This document shows positions 1 through 8,329 of a stretch of 64,000 bases of DNA, piece by piece. The DNA is taken from positions 1-64,000 of the forward strand of contig CAYYQN010000005.1 of NCBI GenBank assembly GCA_964473865.1, read 5' to 3'. The notes under the pieces were generated by a model, which worked only from the letters and a program-made list of their open reading frames with translations, did no database searches and had not been told where the DNA came from. Every line of letters starts with the position of its first letter. The first letter of the stretch is position 1. This DNA comes from CAIMUX01 sp964473865. Lineage in GTDB: Bacteria; Eisenbacteria; RBG-16-71-46; CAIMUX01. The translations under genes were made by a program, and so were the position numbers.

Positions 1-200
1 CAGGCAACGTCCAGGTTCGGTCAGTCCGGTCCCGGACCCCGCGGGAGCGGATCTCGCTCGCCGCACGCCCCCTACCCGGCGCCGGATGGAGTCGATCCAC
101 CTCCAATCTTCCGACCACAACCTACGATTTGGCGACCCCAGGTTCGCCGCCGGCCAGGTAACCTTTGACCTCCTCCTGCATATCTCGATCGGAGGCCGTC

Positions 201-695
201 ATGAAGGAGTTCGAGATGCTGTACCGCACCCACGCCTCGGCCGTGCTCCGTTTCGCGTGGGGACTCTGCGGCGACCGCAGTCAGGCGGAGGACATCGTCT
301 CGGAGACCTTTGTGCGCGCCCTCACGCGCGCTCCGCGGATCGAGACGCGAACCGCGCGCGCCTATCTGCTGACGATCGCCCGCAACATCTTCCTCAGCGG
401 GCAGCGGCGCCGAAGGCGCGAAGTCCCGTTGTCCGAGGATCTGCCCGCGCCCGATCACGATCCGGCGGGCCGCCTCCGCACCGAGGACCGCCTCGCGGCA
501 ACGCTGCGTGCGTTGCGCGAGCTGTCCGAAGGGGAGCGCGCGGCGCTCATGCTCCGGGTCGATCACGAGCTGCCGTACGAAGAGATCGCCGCCGCGCTGG
601 GGATCTCGGTCGGGGCGGCCAAGGTCAGGGTGCATCGCGCCCGGATGAACCTGTCGCGAGCGCTGGAGTCGAAGGGAGGACAGGATGAAGCTTGA
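201..695 (+). CDS. ECF-type RNA polymerase sigma factor
   Basis: A 164-aa sigma-70 family protein of ECF size. The N-terminal half carries the region-2 pattern (a run ending in DIVSETFVRAL, then RAYLLTIARNIF). The C-terminal half carries region 4, with LSEGERAALMLRVDHELPYEEI followed by the helix-turn-helix IAAALGISVGAAKVRVHRAR. It directs RNA polymerase to a dedicated promoter set, usually under control of a membrane anti-sigma factor. The ATG at 201 is preferred because GGAGG lies at 191-195; an upstream in-frame ATG at 165 has no such site. Its last 11 bases overlap the next gene, which is anti-sigma-like, as expected for a translationally coupled sigma/anti-sigma pair. The regulon cannot be told from the window. 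Confidence 0.93.
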   Translation: MKEFEMLYRTHASAVLRFAWGLCGDRSQAEDIVSETFVRALTRAPRIETRTARAYLLTIARNIFLSGQRRRRREVPLSEDLPAPDHDPAGRLRTEDRLAATLRALRELSEGERAALMLRVDHELPYEEIAAALGISVGAAKVRVHRARMNLSRALESKGGQDEA

Positions 696-1008
696 AGTGA
701 CCCGCGATGTCGTCACCGACCTCTGGCCGTTGTGCGCCTCGGGAGAGGCCAGCGCCGACACTCGCGCCTTGGTGGATGCGTTTCTCGTCACCGATGCCGC
801 ATTCGCGGAGAGAGTGCGGCGGAGTGACCGCCTCGGCGGGGTGATGCCCGGAGTCCGGTTGTCTCCCGACGCCGAGCGACGCCTGCTGGACGATGCCCGG
901 CAGCGCGCGCGGACGAAGCTTCTGCTCCTCGGAGGCGGTCTGGTCTTCGCGGGGTTTCTGGCAATCGGAGCTTTGGTGGCGCTCCTCGTCTTTGCCCGCT
1001 TCTTCTAG
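685..1008 (+). CDS. Anti-sigma-factor-like small membrane protein
   Basis: A 107-aa protein starting inside the sigma-factor gene (ATG at 685, 11-base overlap). Residues about 10-45 resemble the N-terminal helical part of many anti-sigma proteins (DLWPLCASGEASADTRALVDAF), but it lacks the full His/Cys zinc set of zf-HC2 domains. Residues about 78-104 form one hydrophobic transmembrane segment near the C-terminus, with almost nothing beyond it. The likely role is to hold the sigma factor at the inner membrane. With no periplasmic sensor domain, the input is unclear. The assignment rests on coupling to the sigma gene, topology and the N-terminal resemblance. Confidence 0.75.
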   Translation: MKLEVTRDVVTDLWPLCASGEASADTRALVDAFLVTDAAFAERVRRSDRLGGVMPGVRLSPDAERRLLDDARQRARTKLLLLGGGLVFAGFLAIGALVALLVFARFF

Positions 1009-1043
1009 CGCCCTGCCGCACCGGAAGGCGCCACCGCCGCGCC

Positions 1044-3077
1044 CTACTTCGGCAATGCCCCCAGCCGCTCGAGCGCCGCCCGGGCGCTGGGGCTGGCCGG
1101 ATCGATCTCCAGCGCCCTGCGGTATTCGGCCGTCGCGCCTGCGCGGTCCTCGGCCGCCAGCAAGGCCTCGCCCAGGGAGTCGTGGGTGTTGGCCGACGCC
1201 GGAAACGCCTGGGTGCCCAGACGGAACACCGCGATCGCTTCCGGCGTCGCTCCGGCAGCCAGTAGCTGGTATCCCCGGCCGTTGAGCTCGTCCTCGGAGA
1301 CCAGCACCGCGGCGGGGTCGGCGGCTTGCGCCGCGCGCAGCATCTCCGCCGCGGCAGGGGCCCCCTGGTTGTCGAGCACACCCAGAAACGGAGCGCTCTG
1401 GAGGAAAGGGAGGACGCGATCCACGAACGCCTCGGGCTGTTCGAGATAGGCGACGTGCCCGCAGTCTGCCATGACGTCGCGCCGCGCGTGCGGGATGCCG
1501 GCGGCGATGGCCCCGGCGTGGGTGTGCACGTCCGGAACGTCGTGTTCGCCCACGACCACCAGGGTGGGCGCGCGGATCGACGACAGGCGCGGCAGCGCCG
1601 GTGAAGACGACCGCATCTCGAATCGGCCCTTGCCCGGGCTCAAGTTCTGCGGGAACGCCTCCAGGATCGCGGCGACCCGCTCCCGCACGACTTTCGAATC
1701 GGGCGCGATGAAGTACGGGTCGGTGGTGGACCAGTACCTCCGGAACTGCACCGAGTCGGCGAAGAGGGCTTGGGTGAGCCGGCCACCGCGGCTGGCAAAG
1801 TGCCCGGTGAAGGGAAACCCGCTCACGATGGCCCCCACGAGGGTCAGCGACGAAACCTGCTCGGGATGGGCCAGGGCGAAGTCGATGGCCAGCTCTCCGC
1901 CCGCCGACGATGCGACCAGGTGCGCCTTCCCGACGGAGAAGTGCCGCAGCACGGCCTCCAGATCGGCCAGGTGGGAGAACGGCGCCCGGGGTGTCGTCGA
2001 GCGCCCGTAGCCGCGGCGGTCGTACCGGATGACCTCGAACTGACTGGCCAGTGCCGGCAGGACTTCATCCCATCCGACCGCGTGGACGATGCCGTCGTGG
2101 ATCAACACCACCGGCTCCCCGTCCCCGGTCCGCTCGGCCCACAGCCGGCCGCCTTCGACCTCCACCATTTCCTCGACAGCCTGGGGTGGATGCTGGGGCG
2201 GAGGTGCGGGCGGCTCGTGCAGGAATTCGACCAAGAGGCGGTTCACCTCATCCGGCCGTTCCAGGTTGGGCATGTGGGCCACGCCGGGGATGACGACCCT
2301 TCGCGCTCCCCCGATGCGGTGCTCGATCAGCCGGGTGATGCGGTGGATATCCTCGCAGTCCAGCTCCCCTTCGATCAGCAGGACCGGCGCTTGAATCTCG
2401 TTCAGCCGACCCACGGCCGGCGGCTTGAGTTCCTCTCCTGCGGCGCTCTGGAGGGCGTTCGGGATGGCCATCTCCAGCGCCTTGGCCCACACGCCCGGGT
2501 CGACCTGGGAAGGCGTTCGGTGCGGCCCCGCCAACCAGGAGCCCAGGAAGACCTCTGCGACCTTCACGGAATCGCGGGCCATGCGGGCTCGATAGCTTTC
2601 TCCCTGGCGAGCCATGAAATCCCGCCCGGTGAACGGAAACCCGGAGATGCCGGGGTCCACCAGCACCAGCGACCGCACCTTCTCGGGGTGGGCGATCGCG
2701 AAGTCGACGGCGATCCGGCCGCCCATGGAGAGGCCGACCAGGCTGGCGTTGTCGACCTTGAGCGCCTCCAAGAGAAGCCCGAGGTGCTCGTAGGTCTTCC
2801 AGGGCTGTTCCGGGACCGGCGACCGGCCGTGGCCGGCCGCGTCGTAACGGATGACGCGATGGTCGCGGGCCAGGACCCCCACCTGCGGATCCCACATGCG
2901 GTGGTCGAGCATTCCCCCGTGGATCAAGACCACAGCGGGGCCGGTGCCCTGCTCTTCGTAGAAGAGCCGACCGCCCGGAACCGGCACGAAGCCGGAGATC
3001 GGCGAGACGGCAACCGCGGCAGAGGACAGCAGCTGCAGGCAGATCGCGGTCAAGGCGACCGTGAGCAGGTGACGCAT
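1044..3077 (-). CDS. Secreted double alpha/beta-hydrolase with C-terminal TPR
   Basis: 677 aa from an ATG at 3077 with GGAGG upstream; the frame is open further upstream but has no ribosome site there. A signal peptide (MRHLLTVALTAICLQLLSSA) suggests export. Two complete alpha/beta-hydrolase domains follow, about residues 30-300 and 310-570. Each has VVLIHG or VVLIHD near the oxyanion loop and a nucleophile elbow: GLSMGG in the first and the atypical ASSAGG in the second. Each also has a late acid and His (VAHMP; CGHVAY). The last ~50 residues form a TPR-like pair (SLGEALLAAEDRAGATAEYRRAL). Substrates are unknown. The two domains look like an internal duplication fused in one chain. The hydrolase plus C-terminal TPR layout recurs in the gene at 26034-27623. 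Confidence 0.85.
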   Translation of the reverse strand: MRHLLTVALTAICLQLLSSAAVAVSPISGFVPVPGGRLFYEEQGTGPAVVLIHGGMLDHRMWDPQVGVLARDHRVIRYDAAGHGRSPVPEQPWKTYEHLGLLLEALKVDNASLVGLSMGGRIAVDFAIAHPEKVRSLVLVDPGISGFPFTGRDFMARQGESYRARMARDSVKVAEVFLGSWLAGPHRTPSQVDPGVWAKALEMAIPNALQSAAGEELKPPAVGRLNEIQAPVLLIEGELDCEDIHRITRLIEHRIGGARRVVIPGVAHMPNLERPDEVNRLLVEFLHEPPAPPPQHPPQAVEEMVEVEGGRLWAERTGDGEPVVLIHDGIVHAVGWDEVLPALASQFEVIRYDRRGYGRSTTPRAPFSHLADLEAVLRHFSVGKAHLVASSAGGELAIDFALAHPEQVSSLTLVGAIVSGFPFTGHFASRGGRLTQALFADSVQFRRYWSTTDPYFIAPDSKVVRERVAAILEAFPQNLSPGKGRFEMRSSSPALPRLSSIRAPTLVVVGEHDVPDVHTHAGAIAAGIPHARRDVMADCGHVAYLEQPEAFVDRVLPFLQSAPFLGVLDNQGAPAAAEMLRAAQAADPAAVLVSEDELNGRGYQLLAAGATPEAIAVFRLGTQAFPASANTHDSLGEALLAAEDRAGATAEYRRALEIDPASPSARAALERLGALPK

Positions 3078-3274
3078 CGAAACCTCCGGGCCCCCGGACA
3101 GGTGCGGGCCGCCGCGCGGCGAAGATGCCATTCCCGCGCAAGGGTGCCCCCGCTGTTTCCAGGACGCCAGGGCAAACCGAAAGTTGCTGCGAATTTCTCG
3201 GACTGCCTCCTCAGGTCGGAGTCGCCACATCCCGGTCGATGTCGCCCCCCGAGCACGGACGTCCGCCCCGGAAC

Positions 3275-3466
3275 TCACGGCTTGCAGCGGCGCCTCCCGC
3301 GCGCTTCGGCAAGCAGCCGGGCCAGCCGACACATCTCCTCGACCGCCCGGAACTTCTCGACCATCGGCAGGTCGCGGAAGCGGCGGAGTTGGTAGCGGCG
3401 AGCGCTCTCCCAATCGCTCCGCCAGTCTTCATCTTCGGTCCGGTCGCTCCGGGATTCACTGCTCAT
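3275..3466 (-). CDS. Small hypothetical protein, partner of nucleotidyltransferase
   Basis: 63 aa, charged and helical, rich in Arg and Glu (for example LPMVEKFRAVEEMCRLARLL). Its ATG lies within the last codons of the upstream nucleotidyltransferase gene (11-base overlap), which argues for a real, translationally coupled gene rather than a chance frame. I do not recognise a named domain. Small helical proteins coupled to a predicted nucleotidyltransferase are common in toxin-antitoxin-like modules, so it could be the cognate partner or antitoxin; that is inference from arrangement only. Confidence 0.6.
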   Translation of the reverse strand: MSSESRSDRTEDEDWRSDWESARRYQLRRFRDLPMVEKFRAVEEMCRLARLLAEARGRRRCKP

Positions 3467-3953
3467 CGGCCAGCAACCTCAGTTGACGAACATCCTCCAA
3501 GTCCACCGGCCGGCCGGCCGCCTCTTTCATCTGGATCAGAGTCGGCAAGTCCACGTAGCGGAAAGCGACGCCTTCGAGGTCCGATAGAATCGACCTCGCG
3601 TAGGCCTCGTCGAAGTCGAACGGCTCGGTCACAAACAGATCGATCGGCGTGGTCCGGTGGGCCTCCGAGTAGAGGTTCAGCACGGTCATCCCCTTCTCCT
3701 CGATCCAGCGGCGACGATGATCGGGGTCGGCGAATCCCTCTGCTGTGACCGGAACTCGCGGTTCGTAGCCCAGCCCGCTCAGGGCGGCAAATGCCCGGAG
3801 GACGTTGTCGCGATCCAGGGAGATGACCAGGTCCAGATCATGCGTCATTCGGCCATGGCCATGAGCGACCACCGCCATCCCGCCGACCACGAGATACCGG
3901 ACTCCTCGACCGTTGAGGGCCCCGGCGATGGCCTCGAAGCTCCGGACCTCCAT
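3456..3953 (-). CDS. Predicted nucleotidyltransferase (AbiEii/DUF6036-like)
   Basis: 165 aa. Residues about 17-50 hold the nucleotidyltransferase core: VRYLVVGGMAVVAHGHGR, then MTHDLDLVISLD, with the Gly-Gly and the D-x-D-type pair (DLDLV) expected for the polymerase-beta fold. The C-terminal half includes PTLIQMKEAAGRPVDLEDVRQL, typical of this family (a Lys near the C-terminus followed by a K/R-D-x-x-D-like stretch). GGGAGG-like bases precede the ATG at 3953. It overlaps the 63-aa gene downstream. Relatives include AbiEii-type toxins that modify tRNA or other targets and many uncharacterised stand-alone NTases; the substrate cannot be told here. Confidence 0.8.
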   Translation of the reverse strand: MEVRSFEAIAGALNGRGVRYLVVGGMAVVAHGHGRMTHDLDLVISLDRDNVLRAFAALSGLGYEPRVPVTAEGFADPDHRRRWIEEKGMTVLNLYSEAHRTTPIDLFVTEPFDFDEAYARSILSDLEGVAFRYVDLPTLIQMKEAAGRPVDLEDVRQLRLLADEQ

Positions 3954-4400
3954 ATTCGCCTCCCGCTTCAGAGAAGGAGCAAGCGTCCGGATTCTAGCAG
4001 ATCCCGGAGGGAGGCGGACGACGGCACCTCCCCGCCATGCATCGTTCTCCTGCTTTCGCCCGCAGGCCAGCCGATCGCCCCATCCGCCGGCGAGCGCTCG
4101 GTGTCCGGTCGGGTGGGTGGCGTGATCAGGACCCCTCGCCGGCGCGGCGGGCAGGCAACGGGAAGAACCGGCTGCCGAGATCGTCCACCGACCGGGAGAA
4201 ACGGGGCCTCAAGGAGGCTCTTCCTCTCGGCTCGCGCTCGCCTTCGTGGTTCTTCCTGCCGGACAACGTCCCATGGGTCGGACATCGCCGCCATCGCGTC
4301 CCGCGGCCGCGGCCCACGCGGCCGCAGGGGGATGCTTACAGTCGGGTCGCCGCCCGCTGCGGAAGCGCGCGGCATTGGCGAAAACACGAGGAGGTGGACC
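3954..4400. other. Divergent intergenic region holding repeat copy A
   Basis: 447 bases between the divergent nucleotidyltransferase and the secreted-protein gene. Its middle carries copy A of the dispersed repeat (about 4071-4155). The open frames crossing it are not protein-like. A good ribosome site (GAGGAGG, about 4387-4394) precedes the ATG at 4401. I see no convincing sigma-70 promoter. Confidence 0.6.
4071..4155 (+). repeat. Dispersed intergenic repeat, copy A
   Basis: One of three related ~75-85 bp intergenic copies (also 8093-8183 and 25231-25310). Shared blocks in order are a CATCCGCC(G/A)GCGA core, a CGGTGTCC/CGGCGTCC block, a GTGATCAGGA-like block and CCCTCGCCGGCGCGGCGGGCAG. In this copy the 10-mers at 4085-4094 and 4135-4144 are perfect inverted repeats, so the transcript or single strand can fold into a hairpin. 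Confidence 0.7.
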
Positions 4401-6656
4401 ATGCGACCGAGTGTATTGCCCGTATGGGCCCTGACTGCCATTGCCTCTTGGGGGCTCTTCTTCCTGGGTACCGCCGCCATGGCGGCCGTTGAGACCCACT
4501 TTGACACCGATCTCGAGGGCTGGCGTGTCACGGGCGACAACGCCGCATCCTGGATTCCCTCCGGGGGCAATCCGGGCGGCTGCCTTTCCGTCAACGACCT
4601 CGCCATCGGAGACGAGAATCGCGCCGTGGCGCCTCCTTCCTATCTGGGTGACTGGAGCGGAATGACGGCGGCCGACTCGGTCTCCTTGGACTACTACTTC
4701 CAGAACACCAGCGGGGGAACCGTCGTTCCGGCCGCCTACGTGTTCCGCATCGCAGGCCCGGGAGGAGCGGCCCATGCCCTGCTCGGCTACGTGCCCCCCC
4801 CGCTCGTGTGGACAAGGGCCGCCGTCAGCCTCGCCCCCTCGGATTGGGTCCTGGAAAGCGGAAGCTGGGGCGCACTTCTTGTGCACGTCCATTCGCTTAC
4901 CATCGCAGGCGAGTTTGTCAGTGGCGATGAGATCGTCCGCCTCGACAACATCCGCCTGAGTGGGGACGTCGTCCCGCAGTTCGAATCCTGTGTCACCGAG
5001 ACCTTCACCTCGACAGGGCTGGGCGATTGGTCATTCGCCAACACCGGCGGCGCGAGTAACCCCGGAAGCGGAGGCAACTCGGGGGGATTCTGTCAGATCT
5101 CGGATGGCACCGGCCTGTCCTACGCCTTCGCCCCCTCGCGCTACCTGGGTGTTTGGTCGCCACTCAACGGCACAGGCCGAATCACGATCGACCTCCGCAT
5201 CCTGAGTTCCGGCGGGACTACCTGGGACGTGCCCGAGTTCATCACCCTGTCGGGTCCGGGCGGCACGGCGATCGCGTCCCTGGCCGCGACAGACTTGCCT
5301 CCGGTGGGGCGCGTGTGGAGGCCGTACACCTTTTCGCTGCAGGAAGCGACCTGGTCGGTGACTTCCGGGACGTGGGTGGGGCTCCTGGCCAACGTCACGG
5401 AGTGCCGCCTCCAGATCGAGTTCATCAGCGGCACGGAGGTCGTCGGCTTCGACAACTTCGGACGCCTGGGCGCGGATTGCCCGGCGATGGACCTGCCCGT
5501 GGTCACGCACGTGCCGGACGCGACCATGTGTGGCTACTCCGGATTCGCCGGCATCTCCACAGTGGCGCGAAATCCCCTGGACGGTCTTCTCTACGGAACG
5601 GTCGACCTGGCCTCCGGCTCGGGAGGCGGACTCTGGGCCCTCGCAGGCGCCGCCGCGGGAACGCGGCTGCAGGCCTATGAACTGCCGACCCACCTGATCT
5701 ACGACACGACCGGCAATGCCTTCATCACCGAGGACAACAGCGGCAACATCTATCGCTATGCCGCGGGGGGAGGGTCTTCACTTTGGGTCTCGGGCTTCCA
5801 CACGGGGGACGATGATCCCAGCGGTATGTGCGATGCCAACGCCGGATTCGACGGTCCCAACGTGGATCCCGGCGACATCCTGGTGACGGATTGCGGCTAC
5901 AGCGGGCCGGACGAGGTGTGGGCCTTCTCTGCCGCCACTCCGGAAGACGAGCGGCTGATCATGCCCAACCCGGGAGACCGGGACTTCCGTGATATCGCCA
6001 GCGGAAGGCCGGGCCTGGCCTATCTGGCGGGAACGATCGACCCGAACACCGTGACCCTGCTCTCGCCGGACGGTTCCACCACCACTCTGGCCCTGGATAC
6101 CCCACTGGCCGGGATGGCCGGTATCGTCTATGACGACGTCACCGACCGGATCTACGTGATCACCCAGTCCGAGCCTTCGTTGTGGCGCATCGATCCGGCG
6201 ACCGGTCACGTTGAGTTGGTGGTCTCTGGCTTCGTCGGGATGCCCTACTGCGGCATCGAAATCGATCCTCCGAACCGCCGACTCTGGGTGGTCGATGCGG
6301 GCGCGAACCGGTACTACGAGTTCTGCCTCGGCTCCTCCGTGATGGTGGAGGACCAGGAGCACTCCCCGTCCCAAGGCCCTCTCCTGGAGTCGTTCGGTGT
6401 TCACCCCAATCCCTCTGGGTCTGTGGCCGCCATCCGACTCGCCCTGACGCGAGATGCCGAAGCCACCCTGGACGTCTACGATCCGGCCGGCCGCTTGGTT
6501 CGCCGACTGCAGGCGGGGCGCCTACTTTCCGGTGAACACGAGATCCGCTGGGATGGATGCGACTCTCAGGGAAGGCGCGTCGCCGTCGGGCTGTATTTCG
6601 TTCGCTCTACTGCGGGCGGGGAGAGTCGCGACTGTCGCCTGGTCCTGGTCAAATGA
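4401..6656 (+). CDS. Secreted laminin-B-like/propeller protein with FlgD-like sorting domain
   Basis: 751 aa, ATG at 4401 behind GAGGAGG. A signal peptide occupies about residues 1-30 (ending TAAMAAVE). Two tandem ~165-residue domains follow (about 31-200 and 205-365), each opening with an acidic/aromatic strand (THFDTDLEGW; TFTSTGLGDW) and containing a GPGG turn and a closing V-x-x-DN motif, like laminin-B/IV-A lectin-type domains. Residues about 370-650 look like a six-strand-repeat propeller (IYDDVTDRIYVI, WVVDAGANRYYEF). The C-terminal ~85 residues are the FlgD-like Ig/type IX sorting domain (HPNPSG, LDVYDPAGRLVRRL, a GLYFVRS strand, then a short end in LVLVK). It is presumably exported and surface-anchored or released. 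Function unknown. Confidence 0.85.
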   Translation: MRPSVLPVWALTAIASWGLFFLGTAAMAAVETHFDTDLEGWRVTGDNAASWIPSGGNPGGCLSVNDLAIGDENRAVAPPSYLGDWSGMTAADSVSLDYYFQNTSGGTVVPAAYVFRIAGPGGAAHALLGYVPPPLVWTRAAVSLAPSDWVLESGSWGALLVHVHSLTIAGEFVSGDEIVRLDNIRLSGDVVPQFESCVTETFTSTGLGDWSFANTGGASNPGSGGNSGGFCQISDGTGLSYAFAPSRYLGVWSPLNGTGRITIDLRILSSGGTTWDVPEFITLSGPGGTAIASLAATDLPPVGRVWRPYTFSLQEATWSVTSGTWVGLLANVTECRLQIEFISGTEVVGFDNFGRLGADCPAMDLPVVTHVPDATMCGYSGFAGISTVARNPLDGLLYGTVDLASGSGGGLWALAGAAAGTRLQAYELPTHLIYDTTGNAFITEDNSGNIYRYAAGGGSSLWVSGFHTGDDDPSGMCDANAGFDGPNVDPGDILVTDCGYSGPDEVWAFSAATPEDERLIMPNPGDRDFRDIASGRPGLAYLAGTIDPNTVTLLSPDGSTTTLALDTPLAGMAGIVYDDVTDRIYVITQSEPSLWRIDPATGHVELVVSGFVGMPYCGIEIDPPNRRLWVVDAGANRYYEFCLGSSVMVEDQEHSPSQGPLLESFGVHPNPSGSVAAIRLALTRDAEATLDVYDPAGRLVRRLQAGRLLSGEHEIRWDGCDSQGRRVAVGLYFVRSTAGGESRDCRLVLVK

Positions 6657-6862
6657 GACGGAACGGCCTGTTGCCCGTTTCGGTGGAGCAGCATGGGCAG
6701 GCCAGGCCCTGTATCGATGACACCCGGCGCAGCAGGTTCGCCCAGGGAGCTCGTTACGCATTCGTCCACTGCGCCACGACTGCGTGATCGACCCTGTGGC
6801 TCTGCCCTCCGCCCCAATCCCCTCGATTTCCCGGCTGCCATGCCCCCTGCCTCGCAACAGAA

Positions 6863-7915
6863 TCACCGGGCAGACCTCACAACCCGGAACCCGATCAAGC
6901 CCCTGGCGCACATCCAGAGGTCCTGGTGTGCCCAGGTACGGGCGGACGAGCGGCACTCCGCCGCATCGTCGCCATAGAAACCGCCCCGGACCGCCCGCGC
7001 GGAACCCGACGTCCGGGTGTCCGGGTCCGTGACAGGTCCTGTACCCAGCCCATCCCATCCATCGTGGCACCACTCCGCCGCATTGCCGTGCATGTCGTAC
7101 ATGCCCCAGGCGTTGGGGAGTTTCGATGCCACGGGATGCTTGCTATGGCCGGAGTTCCCACGGTACCAGCCGATCTGGTCGAGGCTCTGGTCAATCGGGT
7201 CGTAGCCCACCTGTGTAATCGGGCCGGTCGGAAAAGCCGTGATGCTACCGGCCCGACAGGCGTATTCCCACTCCGCCTCTGTGGGCAGACGATATCCGGT
7301 AGTCCCATAGGGACTACCTCCATTGCACGTCCAGGTGATGTGGTTATAGGCTCGCGGCAGTCCCTGCCGCAGGCTCTGCCAGTCGCAACAGGCCACGGCC
7401 CCATACCATGTAACATCGGTGACCGGCCGCTCCGGTTCTCGGCAGCTGAAGATGCCATCATGGAAATCGACATCCCAATCCAGAGTGAGCAGCATCTGTG
7501 TGGAACCGTCCAGGTTGTCGAACAGGCTATCATGCTGGACCGTGACATGACCCTGTTCATAGGCCCATTGCGCCAGGTCAACATACTGTTGCCTCGTCGT
7601 TTCCGTGGTCTGCATATAGAAGCCTCGCGTCAAGGTCACTTGATGCTGGGCTTCCCAACCCCAACGCCCCGGCTCACCCACGGGACTACCCATGGTAAAT
7701 GTGCCCGCAGGAATCAGCGCCATGCGGGCGCAAGGGTTTGGTGTGCAATCGCCGGCCTCGGTCCAACTGCCGGTGCAAGCGGCCCGCACGGTCACCGTGC
7801 ACGTGCCGTCAGACGCGCAGCAGGAGCCGGTCGCTGGCTTTGTTGGTCCGTCACTTCCGCCGCAATTCACGGTGACCATCGCCACCAACATCGCAAGCAA
7901 CACTCGTCCGTGCAT
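6863..7915 (-). CDS. SUMF1/FGE-fold lipoprotein with cysteine-rich module
   Basis: 350 aa from an ATG at 7915, with AAGGAGG upstream. The N-terminus is a probable lipoprotein signal (Cys at residue 18, although Asn at -1 is unusual for a lipobox). Residues about 30-65 hold one copy of the six-cysteine module (CC..C..C..C..C) shared with three other proteins here. The rest is the formylglycine-generating-enzyme-like fold: MALIPAGTFTMGS at its start, TETTRQQYVDL, a PTEAEWEYACRAG segment, and RAVRGG...CRSSAR...IGFRVV at the end. Only one Cys is visible at the active-site region, where true FGEs use two, so sulfatase activation is unlikely. Many such surface lectin-like proteins exist in related genomes. 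Confidence 0.87.
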   Translation of the reverse strand: MHGRVLLAMLVAMVTVNCGGSDGPTKPATGSCCASDGTCTVTVRAACTGSWTEAGDCTPNPCARMALIPAGTFTMGSPVGEPGRWGWEAQHQVTLTRGFYMQTTETTRQQYVDLAQWAYEQGHVTVQHDSLFDNLDGSTQMLLTLDWDVDFHDGIFSCREPERPVTDVTWYGAVACCDWQSLRQGLPRAYNHITWTCNGGSPYGTTGYRLPTEAEWEYACRAGSITAFPTGPITQVGYDPIDQSLDQIGWYRGNSGHSKHPVASKLPNAWGMYDMHGNAAEWCHDGWDGLGTGPVTDPDTRTSGSARAVRGGFYGDDAAECRSSARTWAHQDLWMCARGLIGFRVVRSAR

Positions 7916-8092
7916 GGTCACGCCTCCTTCGTCACGCGACAGCCTTCTCCGGAGCCAGGTGCTTGTGCAGGTCCCACCAGGTTCGCAAAGACCTGCATGC
8001 TGCCCGGTCGCCGGCCGGTAGGCAGGCGGTAAGCATTTGGCATGCCCCCGGGACGTCACTCGGAGCCGCCGAACGGGACCATAGCCGAATGC

Positions 8093-8183
8093 TTGCTGGC
8101 CAGTCTATCACCCCATCCGCCAGCGAGCGCCCGGCGTCCTGCCGTCTGGCGTGATCAGGAACCCTCGCCGGCGCGGCGGGCAG
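8093..8183 (+). repeat. Dispersed intergenic repeat, copy B
   Basis: Aligns with copies at 4071-4155 and 25231-25310. It shares CCATCCGCCAGCGAGCGC, CGGCGTCC, TGGCGTGATCAGGA and a run of ~21 bases almost identical to copy A from about 8163. The hairpin arm seen in copy A has one mismatch here. Confidence 0.7.
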
Positions 8184-8246
8184 TCGGCGCCGCAGACCGT
8201 CACGAGGTCGATCCGCCTCCACCCGCGGCCACAGCCTGCCCCGTGA

Positions 8247-8264
8247 ACTCGCCCCGGGGCGAGT
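8247..8264. repeat. 18-bp perfect palindrome
   Basis: ACTCGCCCCGGGGCGAGT reads the same on both strands. It lies between repeat copy B and the decayed sorted-protein gene. It could be a protein-binding site or a hairpin; no T-run follows, so it is not a standard intrinsic terminator. Confidence 0.5.
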
Positions 8265-8329
8265 CGTGCGTCGTTCCCTCCGGGCTGGTGAACGTGCACC
8301 GCCCCTGATCCCGCTCCCAGACCGTCCCC

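Larger units (their letters stand above)
7916..8329. other. Intergenic region with repeat copy B and an 18-bp palindrome
   Basis: 414 bases between the minus-strand lipoprotein gene and the pseudogene. It holds copy B of the dispersed repeat (about 8093-8183) and a perfect 18-bp palindrome at 8247-8264. No protein-like frame is evident. Confidence 0.55.
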
